NCBI GenBank assembly: GCA_029255685.2
Contig: CM055312.2
Span: 79,676,369-79,740,368 of the forward strand
Length of the DNA: 64,000 bases
Origin: Silene conica
Lineage: Eukaryota > Streptophyta > Magnoliopsida > Caryophyllales > Caryophyllaceae
Direction: 5' to 3'
Of the stretch, positions 49,790-60,392 are shown one piece after another (the first letter of the stretch is position 1; each line of letters starts with the position of its first letter). Under the pieces are notes generated by a model. It saw nothing but the letters and a program-made list of their open reading frames with translations. It ran no database searches and had not been told where the DNA came from. Both the position numbers and the translations under genes were made by a program.

Positions 49790-50765
49790 AAACGACCCAC
49801 CTATCTCGCACTCCCCTGCATTCGAGAGCAATTTATAGGCTGATTTTAGCGTGAAATTTTCGTCTTTGTCGGGGTCCCAACACCACTCATCTTTAGCATC
49901 CAACGTACTTAGTCTCATACTCAGAATACACTTCATTTCGAAAGGAAGAAACAGAGAACTCACCTTGTCAATATCCCAATTTACTCCATCAGACTTTATT
50001 AACTCTGCAACAAGCATGTCTTCTCGAGCCTCACTCCTGCGTGCTCAATCCGTTCCCAATGCATTTTCCCGGGAGATATGATACATTTAATTTGTGTTCC
50101 CGGGGTGCATGGGTCCATCTAAACCTGCGTACTCAATCTGTTCCCAATGCATTTTCGCATACCGAGACGAAGGACTGCTTTAGCCTCCCAAATGCCTCGC
50201 CAAGTGTAGCTAGGGGTAGTGCCGAGTTCAGCCTTCATGAAGCAACTATTTGGGAAATACCTACTCTTCATCACACGAACCATTAGGCTCTCTTCGTTTG
50301 TCGACAACCGTCAGGCTTGTTTTCCAAGGAGACCCTTGTTGAACTATTCGAAGTCCCAAAAACCCATACCTCCTTTGCACTTTGGTTTACGCATCTTCTT
50401 TCACGCAACCCATGGTATCTTCCTCCGTCCATTCTCCGAATCCCACCATAACCGAGACATAACTGACCGCAACTCATCACAAAAATTAGAGAGTAGCTTG
50501 AAAACACTCATAGCATAGGTTAAAATAGCTTGGCCAATGACCTTTATCAATACTTCCTTCCCCGCCTTACTGAGTAGCATACCCCGCCAACCTTATAACC
50601 GCTTACTAATTTGGTCTCGAATCAAACCCGAAATCTCTTTCTTAGAATGACCCACTGTTGTCAGAAGACCCAAGTAGCTATCTTGTTTATCCATCATTCG
50701 AACTCCAAGAATTTCCGTGACTTTCGCCTTTCGAACAAAGTATCCCATATGTCATTGAATTTGAG
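49790..50765 (-). pseudogene. LINE ORF2 3' half in opposite orientation
   Basis: On the minus strand the order is MMDKQDSYLGLLTTVGHSKK, WRGMLLSKAGKEVLIKVIGQ, AILTYAMSVFKL, GGMGFWDFEQFNKGLLGKQA, WRLSTNEESLMVRVMKSRYF, and SYTWRGIWEAKAVL. These blocks follow the RT core in plant L1 ORF2. It starts almost exactly where the plus-strand LINE ends. One in-frame stop precedes GWRGM. Confidence 0.88.
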
Positions 50766-50900
50766 CTACACAAATCATCCCAAAATTGGACATAGGGAAG
50801 AAAACCCGAATAACCGAATAAGGAAATAGGAAAAAAAAATATAGAATATGAGGGAGGATTATTATTGTTGTAGTATATGTGTGTAAAAGTTAGTCATTAA

Positions 50901-51847
50901 TGTGGGAAAATATCTGTATACAATCCCAATTCTTTATATGCAGGATTATAACAAATTTATAATATATGATTTATAGTCATAAACGAAGTACAAGATACAA
51001 AGATTGGGATCAAGAATTAACCTTCTGTCCTTGCAAAGGCCTAAGATCAGATATCAAAACAGATATCCTCCTAATCGTTGCACTCAAGATGTTCCAAGAA
51101 ATACCCCTTCTAGAGCTAGAAACTGCAAAATTATCATTAATTTTGTGTAAGATGAAAGCTAGAGAGAGAGAGGGAGTATGTATGTCGTGTAACTCGTACC
51201 CTTTAAGTACAGAGTGAATGTCTTATTTATAGCTGCACACAACCTTGCTATTAGACATCAACTAGGATTCCCCAAATCAGTATTTGGTTCTACCTACAGC
51301 ACTTCATAACAACTGAACAACTTAATAATTGCTCAGACCGAAATTCTATCTTTATAGAATCGGTTATATCTCTCTTGTGTAATGTTTTATCTTATAAATA
51401 TCTTATATTTATAATCCACTAATTAAATATAACCTTTTATATTTAATTGAATCATTTAATCTTTATTAAATAATTTCATTACACATAATTAAATATAACA
51501 TTTTATATTTAATTACGAATTAACATTTTAACTCGTCTTAGCTAATATTATTTAATCAGTATTAAGTAATTATGTCATCATTACATTGACTAACCGTTTA
51601 GTCATATAGGGTATCAATATGATTACATTTTCATCTAATCATATCTCTCAGATTTCATCCTTTAGGTGTGACTCTTAGGGACCAGTTGATTACCGCCATC
51701 TGTATGACAATAACGTCAAACTTTCTAGCAAGCCAACCGTTATTGATAAACGTGAATCAACTGGCTAAAATACAAAGTATACCATGTGTTCCTTTAGGAG
51801 ATTTATACGTGTTGTCGCACTAACTGTTGAGGACACTAGCTCCAACA
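50901..51847 (-). repeat. Copia 3' LTR
   Basis: 947 bp, paired with 60393-61340. The few differences seen by eye include TATACAATCCC against TATATAATCTC near the start. Its outer edge is followed on the left by ATTAA. Confidence 0.92.
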
Positions 51848-52309
51848 ATCTCCCACTTGTCCGTACAAGTGTATGTGCGATAACCGATTCTCATATCCAA
51901 TTAAATTTCTCCCACTCAATGTAAAATAATTTGCAAATCTGTATTCACAAAGGTCGTATTTTACAAGCGATCTGTATCAAGAGTGGTTTTCCCGACTAGA
52001 GAGTAACTCAACTGATAACGAATCATTATTCGAGCTTGGCCAAGCATTTTAGTTACTACTCCTCGAGTGGCCCTGAGAAATATTAAAACCTAATGAGGGG
52101 TGGACATTTCCTTCAACTCGAATCTTGCAGATGTAAGCACAGTATGAAATGACCCAAAAAAAATCTGCTTAGCCCCAGTTACGGTCAGCTAGTGAGAAAG
52201 AAATCAAAGTCACCCAAAACTGCCCTTTATCTCAAGAAACAGTCGACAGTCAAAAGAATCGACTCAAGGAACACGATGGACGTCCTATCCACTACCCGGC
52301 ACCGAATGT

Positions 52310-53467
52310 TCAATAACATTTAGGACTCCATTGGATGGTGATCGGGTCGTTCGAACTAGGAACTACAGTGGGTCCTTGTAAGAACTGACGCATCCATATA
52401 GCTTCCTTTGCAGCTTCCGAAGCGGCATAGTACTCGGACTCAGTAGTAGAATCTGCAATAATACTCTGCTTGGAGCTTTTCCAACTGACATCAGCGCCAT
52501 TAAGAGTAAAAACGAATCGATACTGAGATTTCGAGTCATCTCGGTCCGTTTGGAAGCTAGCATCTGCGTAACCGTTTGCGCAAAGCTCAGTGCCTCCACC
52601 ATAAGTCAATACCCAATCTTTAGTCCTTTGTAGGTACTTAAGAATGTTTTTCACAGCCATCCAGTGTGGTTCACCTGGATTGCCTTGGTACCGACTCGTC
52701 ATACTCAAAGCATATGCCACGTCTGGACGTGTACATATCATGGCATACATGATCGATCCTATAGCTGACGCATAAGGAATGCGACTCATGCGCTCGACCT
52801 CTTTCGGTGTCTTAGGTGCCTGAGTCTTACTCAAATGCACCCCCGAGATCATCGGAAGTAACCCCTTTTTGGAGTTGGCCATGCTGAATCTGTCAAGAAT
52901 CTTATCTATATAAGACTCCTGACTCAGTGATAACATCCGTCGTGATCTATCTCTATAGATACGGATCCCCAATATACATTGTGCCTCACCCAGATCTTTC
53001 ATCTGGAAATGGTTCTTTAACCATACTTTAACCGAAGATAAGAGAGGGATGTCATTTCCGATCAAGAGTATATCGTCGACATACAACACCAGAAAGACGA
53101 TCTTACTCCCACTCGACTTGATATATAAGCATGGTTCTTCGACTGATCGAATAAAACCATTCTTTTTTATCACTTGGTCGAAGCGATGATTCCAACTCCT
53201 AGATGCTTGCTTAAGTCCATAAATGGAACGCTTAAGCTTGCACACTTTCTTAGGATTTTTAGGATCTGTGAAACCTTCGGGTTGTACCATGTACAAGTCC
53301 TCCTCCAAATAACCGTTTAAGAAGGCGGTTTTCAAATCCATTTGCCATATTTCGTAGTCATGAAATGCAGCAATCGCTAAGATAATTCGAATGGAACGCA
53401 GCATGACTACGGGTGCAAAAATCTCATCATAGTGCAACCCATGCACTTGAGTGAAACCTTTTGCCAC
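52310..53467 (-). pseudogene. Copia reverse transcriptase and truncated RNase H
   Basis: The frame covers KGFTQVHGLHYDEIFAPVV, ILAIAAFHDYEIWQMDLKTA, CKLKRSIYGLKQASRSWNHR, the catalytic LYVDDILLIG, and RNase H motifs (GYADASFQTD, TTESEYYAASEAAKEAIWM). The last ~60 residues of a normal RNase H (the conserved CDN and HH region) are missing, and the frame ends in DPITIQWSPKCY. A TAG stop at about 53534 separates it from the integrase frame. Confidence 0.92.
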
Positions 53468-53533
53468 TAGTCGTGCCTTATAGGTGTCTGGTTGTCCCTC
53501 GATGGAGCGCTTTATCTTATAAAGCCATTTGCA

Positions 53534-54565
53534 CTAAAGAGGTCGTACCTTATCAGGCAAATCAACCAACTCCCATATGTCATTCTCATACATGGAGTCC
53601 ATTTCGGATTGCATGGCATTAAGCCATAGCTTTGAGTCGGAACAGGTCATGGCACCTTTATAGGTCACGGGTTCGTTACTCTCTAAGAGAAAAACGTCAA
53701 CTCCGTTAAGTTCCTCGATCATACCGATGTATCTATCTGGATGAATGGAGTGTCTACCCGACCTTCTGGGTTCCTCAGGAATACTGACCGCAACAGAAGA
53801 TGAAGGAACGGTTTCCTCCACTGGTTGCTCAGTAGTTGGTTCTTGAATCTCCGACAGATCGAAGGTTCTATTACTTGTCTTATTCTCGAGAAATTCTTTC
53901 TCTAAGAACTTCGCACTAGCCGCAACAAAAACGCGGTGTTCGGTAGGCGAATAGAAGTAATGACCAAACATTCCTTTTGGATAACCAATAAAGTATGTCT
54001 TGACCAATCGCGGGCCGAGCTTATCCTCGTGTCTCCACTTGACATAAGCCTCGCAGCCCCAAACCCGAATAAAGGACAAGTTAGGGACGGTTCCCTTCCA
54101 TATCTCATATGGAGTCTTGTCAACAACTTTAGACGGACTTCGGTTAAGTATAAGAGCAGCTGATAATAAAGCAAAGCCCCATAATGAATCCGGCACAACT
54201 GTGTGACTCATCATGGATCGAACCATATCTAATAGTGTTCGATTTCTCCGTTCGGACACACCATTTAATTGTGGTGTTCCAGGTGGAGTTAACTGTAGTA
54301 CTATACCACAGTCTTTGAGGTGTTGATAAAACTCATGCGAAAGATATTCACCACCACGATCTGATCGTAGTGCTTTAATCTTTCTATCCAGTTGGTTTTC
54401 AACCTTCGCCTGGAATTCCTTGAACTTTTCAAAGGATTCACTTTTATGCTTCATTAAGTAGACATATCCGTATCTACTTAAATCGTCCGTGAAAGTGATG
54501 AAATATCTATAGCCGTCTCGTGCAGTGATTGACATAGGTCCACATACATTTGTATGTACGAGGCC
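53534..54565 (-). pseudogene. Copia integrase core
   Basis: DDE integrase: FITFTDDLSRYGYVYLMKHK (first Asp), ALRSDRGGEYLSHEFYQHLK (second Asp), and LNGVSERRNRTLLDMVRSMM (Glu). A chromodomain-free Copia C-terminal linker follows with EEPRRSGRHSIHPDRY and WLNAMQSEMDSMYENDIWEL. A TGA replaces a sense codon at 54566 (ADL*GLVHTNVCGPM), cutting it from the protease frame. It ends at a TAG. Confidence 0.92.
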
Positions 54566-55600
54566 TCATAGGTCAGCAGCGCGCATTCCAACACCTTTGA
54601 AGGAAATACGAGTCATTTTGCCTATGAGACATGATTCACATGTGCCAAATGATTCATAATCAAATGGAGATATATCGCCATTCTGTATTAGCTGCTTTAC
54701 ACGTTTCTCATTTATGTGTCCCATACGACAGTGCCATAGATATGTTTGATCTTTGTCACCAACCTTTAGTTTCTTATTATTCATGTGTAATATTTCAGTC
54801 GATTGATCTAAGACATATATACCATTCATGGAAAACGCTTTACCAAAAACCATTCTATTTAAAGAGAAAATACAGCTATTATCTTTTATTAAGAATGAAA
54901 AACCGTCTTTATCGAGTACGGAAACTGAAATAATGTTCTTAGATAAACTGGGTACATAATAACAGTTATACAGATATAACTCGAATCCGCTTGGTAGCTG
55001 GATCACATATGTTCCCATGGAAGCAGCAGCAACTTTTGCTCCATTCCCGACTCGCAGGTCTACGTCACCCTTTGCGAGAGGTGTGATGTTTTTTAGGCCC
55101 TGCAAATGATTACACAGATGAGAACCACAACCGGTATCAAGTACCCAAGTTCCGAAACTTGCATGGTTAATCTCAATCATATGAATATAAGATGACATAC
55201 CAACAGGAGTGACGCGACCTGCTTTTATGTCCTCACGGTACACTGGGCAGTTCCGCCTCCAATGCCCAGTCTTGTGGCAATGGTGGCACTCAATGTTACC
55301 GTCTTTGCTCTTTGTCTTGCCTTGTGAGCTACTTGTCTCACCAGGCCCACTCTTAAATCCGGCCCTTTTGAATTTAGGAGGCTTAGCTACTGTTAGCTCT
55401 GTTTTAGCTTTTCCCTTACCCTTTCCCTTCTTTGCAATCATGAGAACGTCTTGCTTTATGCTCCCACTCAAATTAAGATCATTCTCGGTCTGTACGAGAA
55501 GGGAGTGTAGCTCATGAGGACTTTTCTTCATGTCATTCATGTAATAGTTTGCCTTGAATAAGGAAAAAACCATCATGAAGTGAATGAAGCATTTGATCAA
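54566..55600 (-). pseudogene. Copia gag C-terminus, protease and integrase zinc domain
   Basis: In order: gag tail; CCHC knuckle CHHCHKTGHWRRNC; retropepsin with WVLDTGCGSHLCN (DTG active site); and the integrase HHCC domain (HCRMGHINEKRVKQL, CESCLIGKMTR). It is joined to the preceding gag frame by a one-base frameshift at an A/T homopolymer near 55565-55570. Confidence 0.92.
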
Positions 55601-56123
55601 TGATTACGTTCTCACTGATCTTGCAGTTCAGGGACTCCAATTTCTCGACATTCTCAATCATATTGAGAATGTGTGGGCTAACTGGTTGGCCCTTTTGGAG
55701 TTTCGCATCGAAGAAGCGACAGGTGTGTTCATATGAAACGATTCTAGGTGCTTTTGAGAATTCGTTTGTGAGCGTGGTGAAAATTTTATTTGCACCATGG
55801 GAAATGAAGCGCCTTTGCAAATTGGGTTCCATTGCAAAAATGAGTACGTTCTTTATCGCACCCGCTTCCATAACGAAATCACTATAAGCTTGTGATACGT
55901 TAGCTCTAGCAGTGGGGCCTGGGTTAGGTGGTAAAGGCTCAGTTAAATACTTGAGCTTACCATTAGCTACAGCTGCATTCTGTAATTCAGCCTCCCAGTC
56001 CGCAAAGTTGGACCCATCATTTTTCAGCCGCGTGGACTGATTCATGTGGTCCATGAAAGCCTTAAGCCAGGATTCTTTTCTTAGTGTGGCACTAGGCATA
56101 GGGGCATCATTATGACCAGCCAT
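55533..56123 (-). pseudogene. Copia gag N-terminal part
   Basis: ATG at 56121-56123 opens MAGHNDAPMPSATLRKESWL. It contains NDGSNFADWEAELQNAAVA and the UBN2-type gag region, then runs out of frame after LHSLHDGF. The remainder of gag is read in the 54566-55600 frame. Confidence 0.9.
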
Positions 56124-56149
56124 AGTATTTGCAGTATTATTGTTTTGTT

Positions 56150-57487
56150 TAGGTGAATTCTACACTGTAAAGAAGAAATTAAAACATAATAAGCCTACCA
56201 TCGTTTTGTAAATAGTCTAGCAAAAACAGTTTAATGCGAGGACTTTAGCATTTATATAATTAATCTTCCTCAAGAACTATATAAACGATCCCAAGACTCA
56301 ATTTCAGTAAATTGATAAGCCAACCTCTTGGCTAATTCTACATTTAGAATTCTTGGTCGATAAATTTCTGTAAATTCTATCTTTAGTCCACCATAACCAC
56401 AGGATCGTACGAGGGTCATGATGTCGAGGTCAAATAAGTCAACAGCTACTACTTACCCAACGTAGAAGGGGTCATATGGAGAGTAAGGTCCGATATGCCT
56501 GGCGACGAAGAAGCGATTCATAGTAATTTGACTTATAAAAGACTAATCTCAATTTTAGGTTATAGAGGAAGATCCCATCATCTTTAATTTTAATTCATTT
56601 AAGTGAACCCGGTTCAGAGTGTTGGAAGACTTCTTGTTGAGGAATACCTTGTTCTGTGGATGAGATAATGATAAGAGGGATCGTGAAACCATTGAGAGCC
56701 TATAGATCACTTGAATTGCCCTGCTAGGGATATATTGGGAATCGTTTTAACGATGCTTTGATTATGGATCGAGTGATTAGTGACCCCATGTTTAGCAAGA
56801 GTTACTGTTTTCCTTGACCTCGAACCTGGTTGTTTCATTCCTTCGATCCTTCCTTGTACGTTCTGTCAGCTGTGAAACTAGGAACTCTTAATCCTTCGTG
56901 TCGAAGGTAATCTCTATGACTGTTTCTGCGCTCCCAGCGACTGTTTTTGAAATTCGTTTCCCTATTGTTGACTCTAAATTTGCTGTTTTTGGAAAATCTT
57001 ACCGCTTTTGGAGTTGGAAACTACTTCCTCTTCCGTTGGAGGTAACCTTTTGTCATTTTTACAATTTTACTCTTTCAAGAATTTGAGAATAAAAGTTAAT
57101 TTTGAAGGAAACCTGGTTTGAAAGAGCCGAATGCTTTACAACTTTGAGGGATTTCAGCGTTGATTGCCACTGGAACTTGTTATTGGAGACGTCTGATAAC
57201 CTGTGCTGTGCTTATCAACACCGAATCAATCTAAATTTTGAATTTTGACTGATTTAAATTTAGGACTTGTCTCAGATTTGGAATGTCGGACTCTTGAATA
57301 CGTAACGAGAATCCCAATGTCCACTGACAGAGACTGGTGCCTTAAAATCTTTTTCTTCTGGAGATTTTTGAAAGATAAAGTTTTGGGTTACCATAACCCG
57401 GTAGTACGTTTTGGTAGTTAAAGTTGTTTTCGTACTTACTTCTGTTTTCAAGTTTCGAGGACGAAATTTTTTGAAAGATGGGGTGAT
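56150..57487. other. Copia leader and Gypsy 3' internal relic
   Basis: The left part is Copia leader. Toward 57487 the plus strand ends with TTTCGAGGACGAAATTTTTT followed by GAAAGATGGGGTGAT and then TGTAACATCCC. This is the familiar end of a plant Gypsy polyprotein and polypurine tract. No intact domain remains, and the junction between the two elements was not located. Confidence 0.45.
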
Positions 57488-58534
57488 TGTAACATCCCAA
57501 TATTTCGGGACTTGGAAGTTTAATGATTTTAAGTTCAAGTTCGAGAATTAATTTATATTTCGTAATTTTTGGAATTTCTTCTAAATAACTAATTAATTTA
57601 TGTGATAATATTTTAAAGGATTTAAAATAAGGTTTCATTTAATTTCATAATTTACGTCTTAACAATTTAATTTCATAGTCCGGAAATATTTATATCATCT
57701 TAAGTTTATAGTTACCTTAAGTCGGTGTTTTTAGCTTAAACCGTCTTAAAACTTGTCTTATGGGCCTAACTTGTTAATGGACCCATTTCCCCTCTTTTTC
57801 CTCACAAAACCCTAACCCCACCATCTTCTACCTCCCTCCTCCAATTCATTTTTCAGATTTGCAAACAACAACAAACACCATTTTTATAAATTTCTCCTTC
57901 AATCTTAAAATGCTCATAGAATCTTCGTTTCTTATCCGATTGAGACGATTTTCGCAGCCACGGATTCCTCTTCTCGCCCTCCTTATTTATAGGTAAGTTT
58001 TATCTCATAATCTTTCCGTCAAAATTTCGGCCTGCTCTTGTAATTTCGAAATTCGTGATTTTCTTCGATGTTTGTGTTGTTTTAGACGGTGTTGGTGTTA
58101 ACCCGGAAGAAGGCTTGGTGATTATTGAAGACGATCTCGAAGATTTCAAAGATTTCGCTAAGTAAAGGTGACGATAATGAGAAACTCGGCCTTTTTGTTA
58201 AAATAGCAAGTTTTGATGTGTTCTTGTTATTGTTTCTGATTTTTGTTAAGGTTTGATGATTAATGGACTTAGTAACATGTTTAGGAATGTTCTTATGTGA
58301 TGAATTCATGCCTTGTTGAAGTTTCATATGTTCTTAAGTGATTTTTCAGAAATTCCATATTTTGCGACGGATACTTATAATAATCGTTTGAGGATTGTGT
58401 TGTGGTTTAATTGCTGGTAGATAATGATATTGGGTGATTTGTAATAGTGGGTAAACATCATATGTTGTAATTCCTTAAGTTTGATTTTGATTTGATGATA
58501 TTTGAATAGGCTGGAAAATACGAATTTTGCGTAC

Positions 58535-58830
58535 AGGCTCTCTGAGCCGGTCGACCGGCTGGGAAGGCCTTGTGTTGTTTTTGCGAAATTTTCGATAATG
58601 TAGGAATAGGAAGCCCAGCCGGCAGACCGGCCGCCTGCCAGCCGGCTGGGAGTGCTTTTCTAGTGTATTGCGTAGTTTGGGAAACATAGGGAAATTGGGT
58701 TCCAAGCCGGCCGACCGGCCGCCTGCCAGCCGGCTGGGAGTCCTTTGTTGTTGCTTGGGTTTTTAAGAAGGAAGGCTGAGAGGGATCACCAGTCGGCCGA
58801 CCGGCTGCCTGCCGACCGGCTGGGGACCCC
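58535..58830. repeat. GC-rich palindromic repeat, four copies
   Basis: Four copies of a GCCGGYCGACCGGCYG-type palindrome, mostly followed by CCTGCCAGCCGGCTGGGAG, at about 58544, 58615, 58704 and 58792. They are far richer in GC than the surrounding LTR. Confidence 0.8.
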
Positions 58831-59121
58831 TGTAGCTTGTTTTCAATTCGTATTTCGTTGATAACTTTTAATCGGTTGATCGGTTTTGATTGAAATTCGT
58901 TCCTTGTATCTTTGATATGTATTTGAGGTCCCCGGAGGGCGGGCGACCCTGTATTGGGTTCGGGAATGGAGTGAGGATAGAGACCCCCCGGTCGGGTAAC
59001 CGAAAGGGAAACCGACTCTCCCTCGTCTTAGTTCCCGGGATCAATTAAGTGTTGATTAGTGGTTTAAGAAGTTAGAACTATAGGTTAGTTTCTATCTTTG
59101 GATGTTAATGGTTAAGTTGGA

Positions 59122-59605
59122 TGTCGCGTGATGGGATATCTGTTAAGCTCACCTCTGGACCCATTACGTGTTTTGTATGTCGCGTGACGGGATATGTGTT
59201 AAGCTCACCTCTGGACCCGTTACGTGTTTTGCTTGTGGCGTGTCAGGATATGTGTTAAGCTCACCTCTGGACCTGACACGTGATCGGTTGTCGTACACGG
59301 GATATGTGTTAAGCTCACCTCTGGACCCGTTGTGCGATAGCTGTGTATTGGGATATGTGTTAAGCTCACCTCTGGACCCAATACTTGTTTGTAGCATTGG
59401 GATATGTGTTAAGCTCACCTCTGGACCCTTTGCTTATGGATGTATGTTGGGATATGTGTTAAGCTCACCTCTGGACCCAACATTTGTTTGTAGTGGGATA
59501 TGTGTTAAGCTCACCTCTGGACCCATTACTGAATTGTGATTAGGGATATGTGTTAAGCTCACCTCTGGACCCTTTTCTTGAATTGTAAGTATAGGGATAT
59601 GTTAA
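59122..59605 (+). repeat. Tandem array of nine hairpin units with covarying arms
   Basis: Nine full 30-base cores, GGGATATGTGTTAAGC then TCACCTCTGGACCC, start at 59133, 59189, 59245, 59299, 59350, 59399, 59449, 59495 and 59543. A tenth is broken at 59594. The period falls from 56 to about 48. Bases outside the core differ between units but remain complementary across it: CGTGTCAGG/CCTGACACG (unit 3), GTATTGGG/CCCAATAC (unit 5), ATGTTGGG/CCCAACAT (unit 7). Units 1, 2, 4 and 8 pair with G-T wobbles or a bulge. Units 6 and 9 pair only partly. The core is nearly invariant (unit 1 has ATATCT for ATATGT; unit 3 has A-GG/CC-T). Confidence 0.92.
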
Positions 59606-59691
59606 AAAGTTTTAATTCCGCTGCAATTTTTAGTATTTTGTATGTTTATTATTTCCGCTTTCGCGAGGGGTTTTACATTAGGTATCAAAAC

Positions 59692-60378
59692 TAGTGAACT
59701 TTTTCACCAAAAAAAAATTACACATTATCTTTATAATGTATAAAAAAAATTAAAAGAAAAACAGCCCATAAGATTTTAGAGATAGCCGAGACAAAAGAAG
59801 AAAAAGGAGAAAAAAAACAACACAAAAAATTTTTTCCAGCGCTTTGAAAAAAACACACAAAGCGTCGCAAAAACCCAGAAAAGCGCTGCTAAAAAACGTC
59901 GCAATCCCAGAAAATAGTAAAACCACGCCTAACCGCCTGATTTTCGAATTTTTTTTTTTTAATTTTTAAAACTCATGAACTTGAATAACTAATGTCGGGT
60001 TGCTAAATACGAGATCGATAACCTTCAAAATTCTAATCTTTATTAGATATAGTTGTAATCTTAATCATTCAAATTAACCTTTTAAGACGAATATCAAGAT
60101 TATAGTGGGATCGATTTATTTAGCAAATTATATCATTCAAGAACATGTGAGACGATTTCCTTTCACGTTTTAATTCAATCCTTATTAAATTAAAATATCT
60201 ACAAATTTATTATTTTGTTATTTTAACTGTTTAAGACAACAACAACAATAAATCAAAAGGGAAAACGACGAACACAATTGTCTCGGCTAAAATTAAAATA
60301 CATGGCCAATTTTTTTTTCTTTCAATTTTCTCAAAACGTTTATGAAAATCATACAAAAATAAAATTTGTAAGCCATAG
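59692..60378. other. Copia 5' leader, no gene
   Basis: AT-rich leader between the nested LTR and the primer binding site of the Copia element. It has A-runs and the ~20-bp block around AAAGCGCTG / CAGCGCTTTT near 59840-59890 in both orientations. No frame. Confidence 0.4.
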
Positions 60379-60391
60379 GCTCTGATACCAC
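60379..60391 (-). other. Copia primer binding site (tRNA-iMet)
   Basis: The minus strand reads TGGTATCAGAGCC immediately inside the 5' LTR after a short gap, complementary to the 3' end of plant initiator tRNA-Met. Confidence 0.9.
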
Positions 60392-60392
60392 T

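Larger units (their letters stand above)
57488..59677 (+). mobile_element. Gypsy-type LTR, 2.19 kb, nested in the Copia leader
   Basis: It starts TGTAACATCCCAATATTTCG right after a purine tract and ends GGGGTTTTACA at 59677. Directly after comes TTAGGTATCAAAAC, resembling a degraded tRNA-Met primer site. It contains a GC-rich palindromic repeat (58535-58830) and the tandem hairpin array (59122-59605). No long frame is present. Both ends fit an LTR by context, although no second copy exists in the window to prove it. Confidence 0.65.

Noticed and set aside
45998-50765. Twin-priming inversion of a single LINE insertion
   Set aside because: Twin priming leaves the 5' part inverted upstream of a sense 3' part. 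Here the 5' part is sense and the 3' part inverted, with an LTR fragment at the joint, so another rearrangement is needed.
51000-51200. Open frame in the Copia LTR (also at 60458-60685) as a small gene
   Set aside because: It occurs in both LTR copies as part of the repeat, with no homology or coding bias.
59164-59539. Long open frames on both strands across the hairpin array (encoding repeated GYVLSSPLDP or ELNTYP peptides)
   Set aside because: They arise from a repeat whose length is often near a multiple of three. There is no start context, domain or splice evidence, and both strands are open alike.
59122-59605. CRISPR-like spacing (30-base repeats with variable 16-26-base spacers)
   Set aside because: The spacers pair with each other across the repeat and the array lies within an LTR of a plant nuclear genome; there are no cas genes. 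It is a minisatellite with covarying arms, not a CRISPR array.
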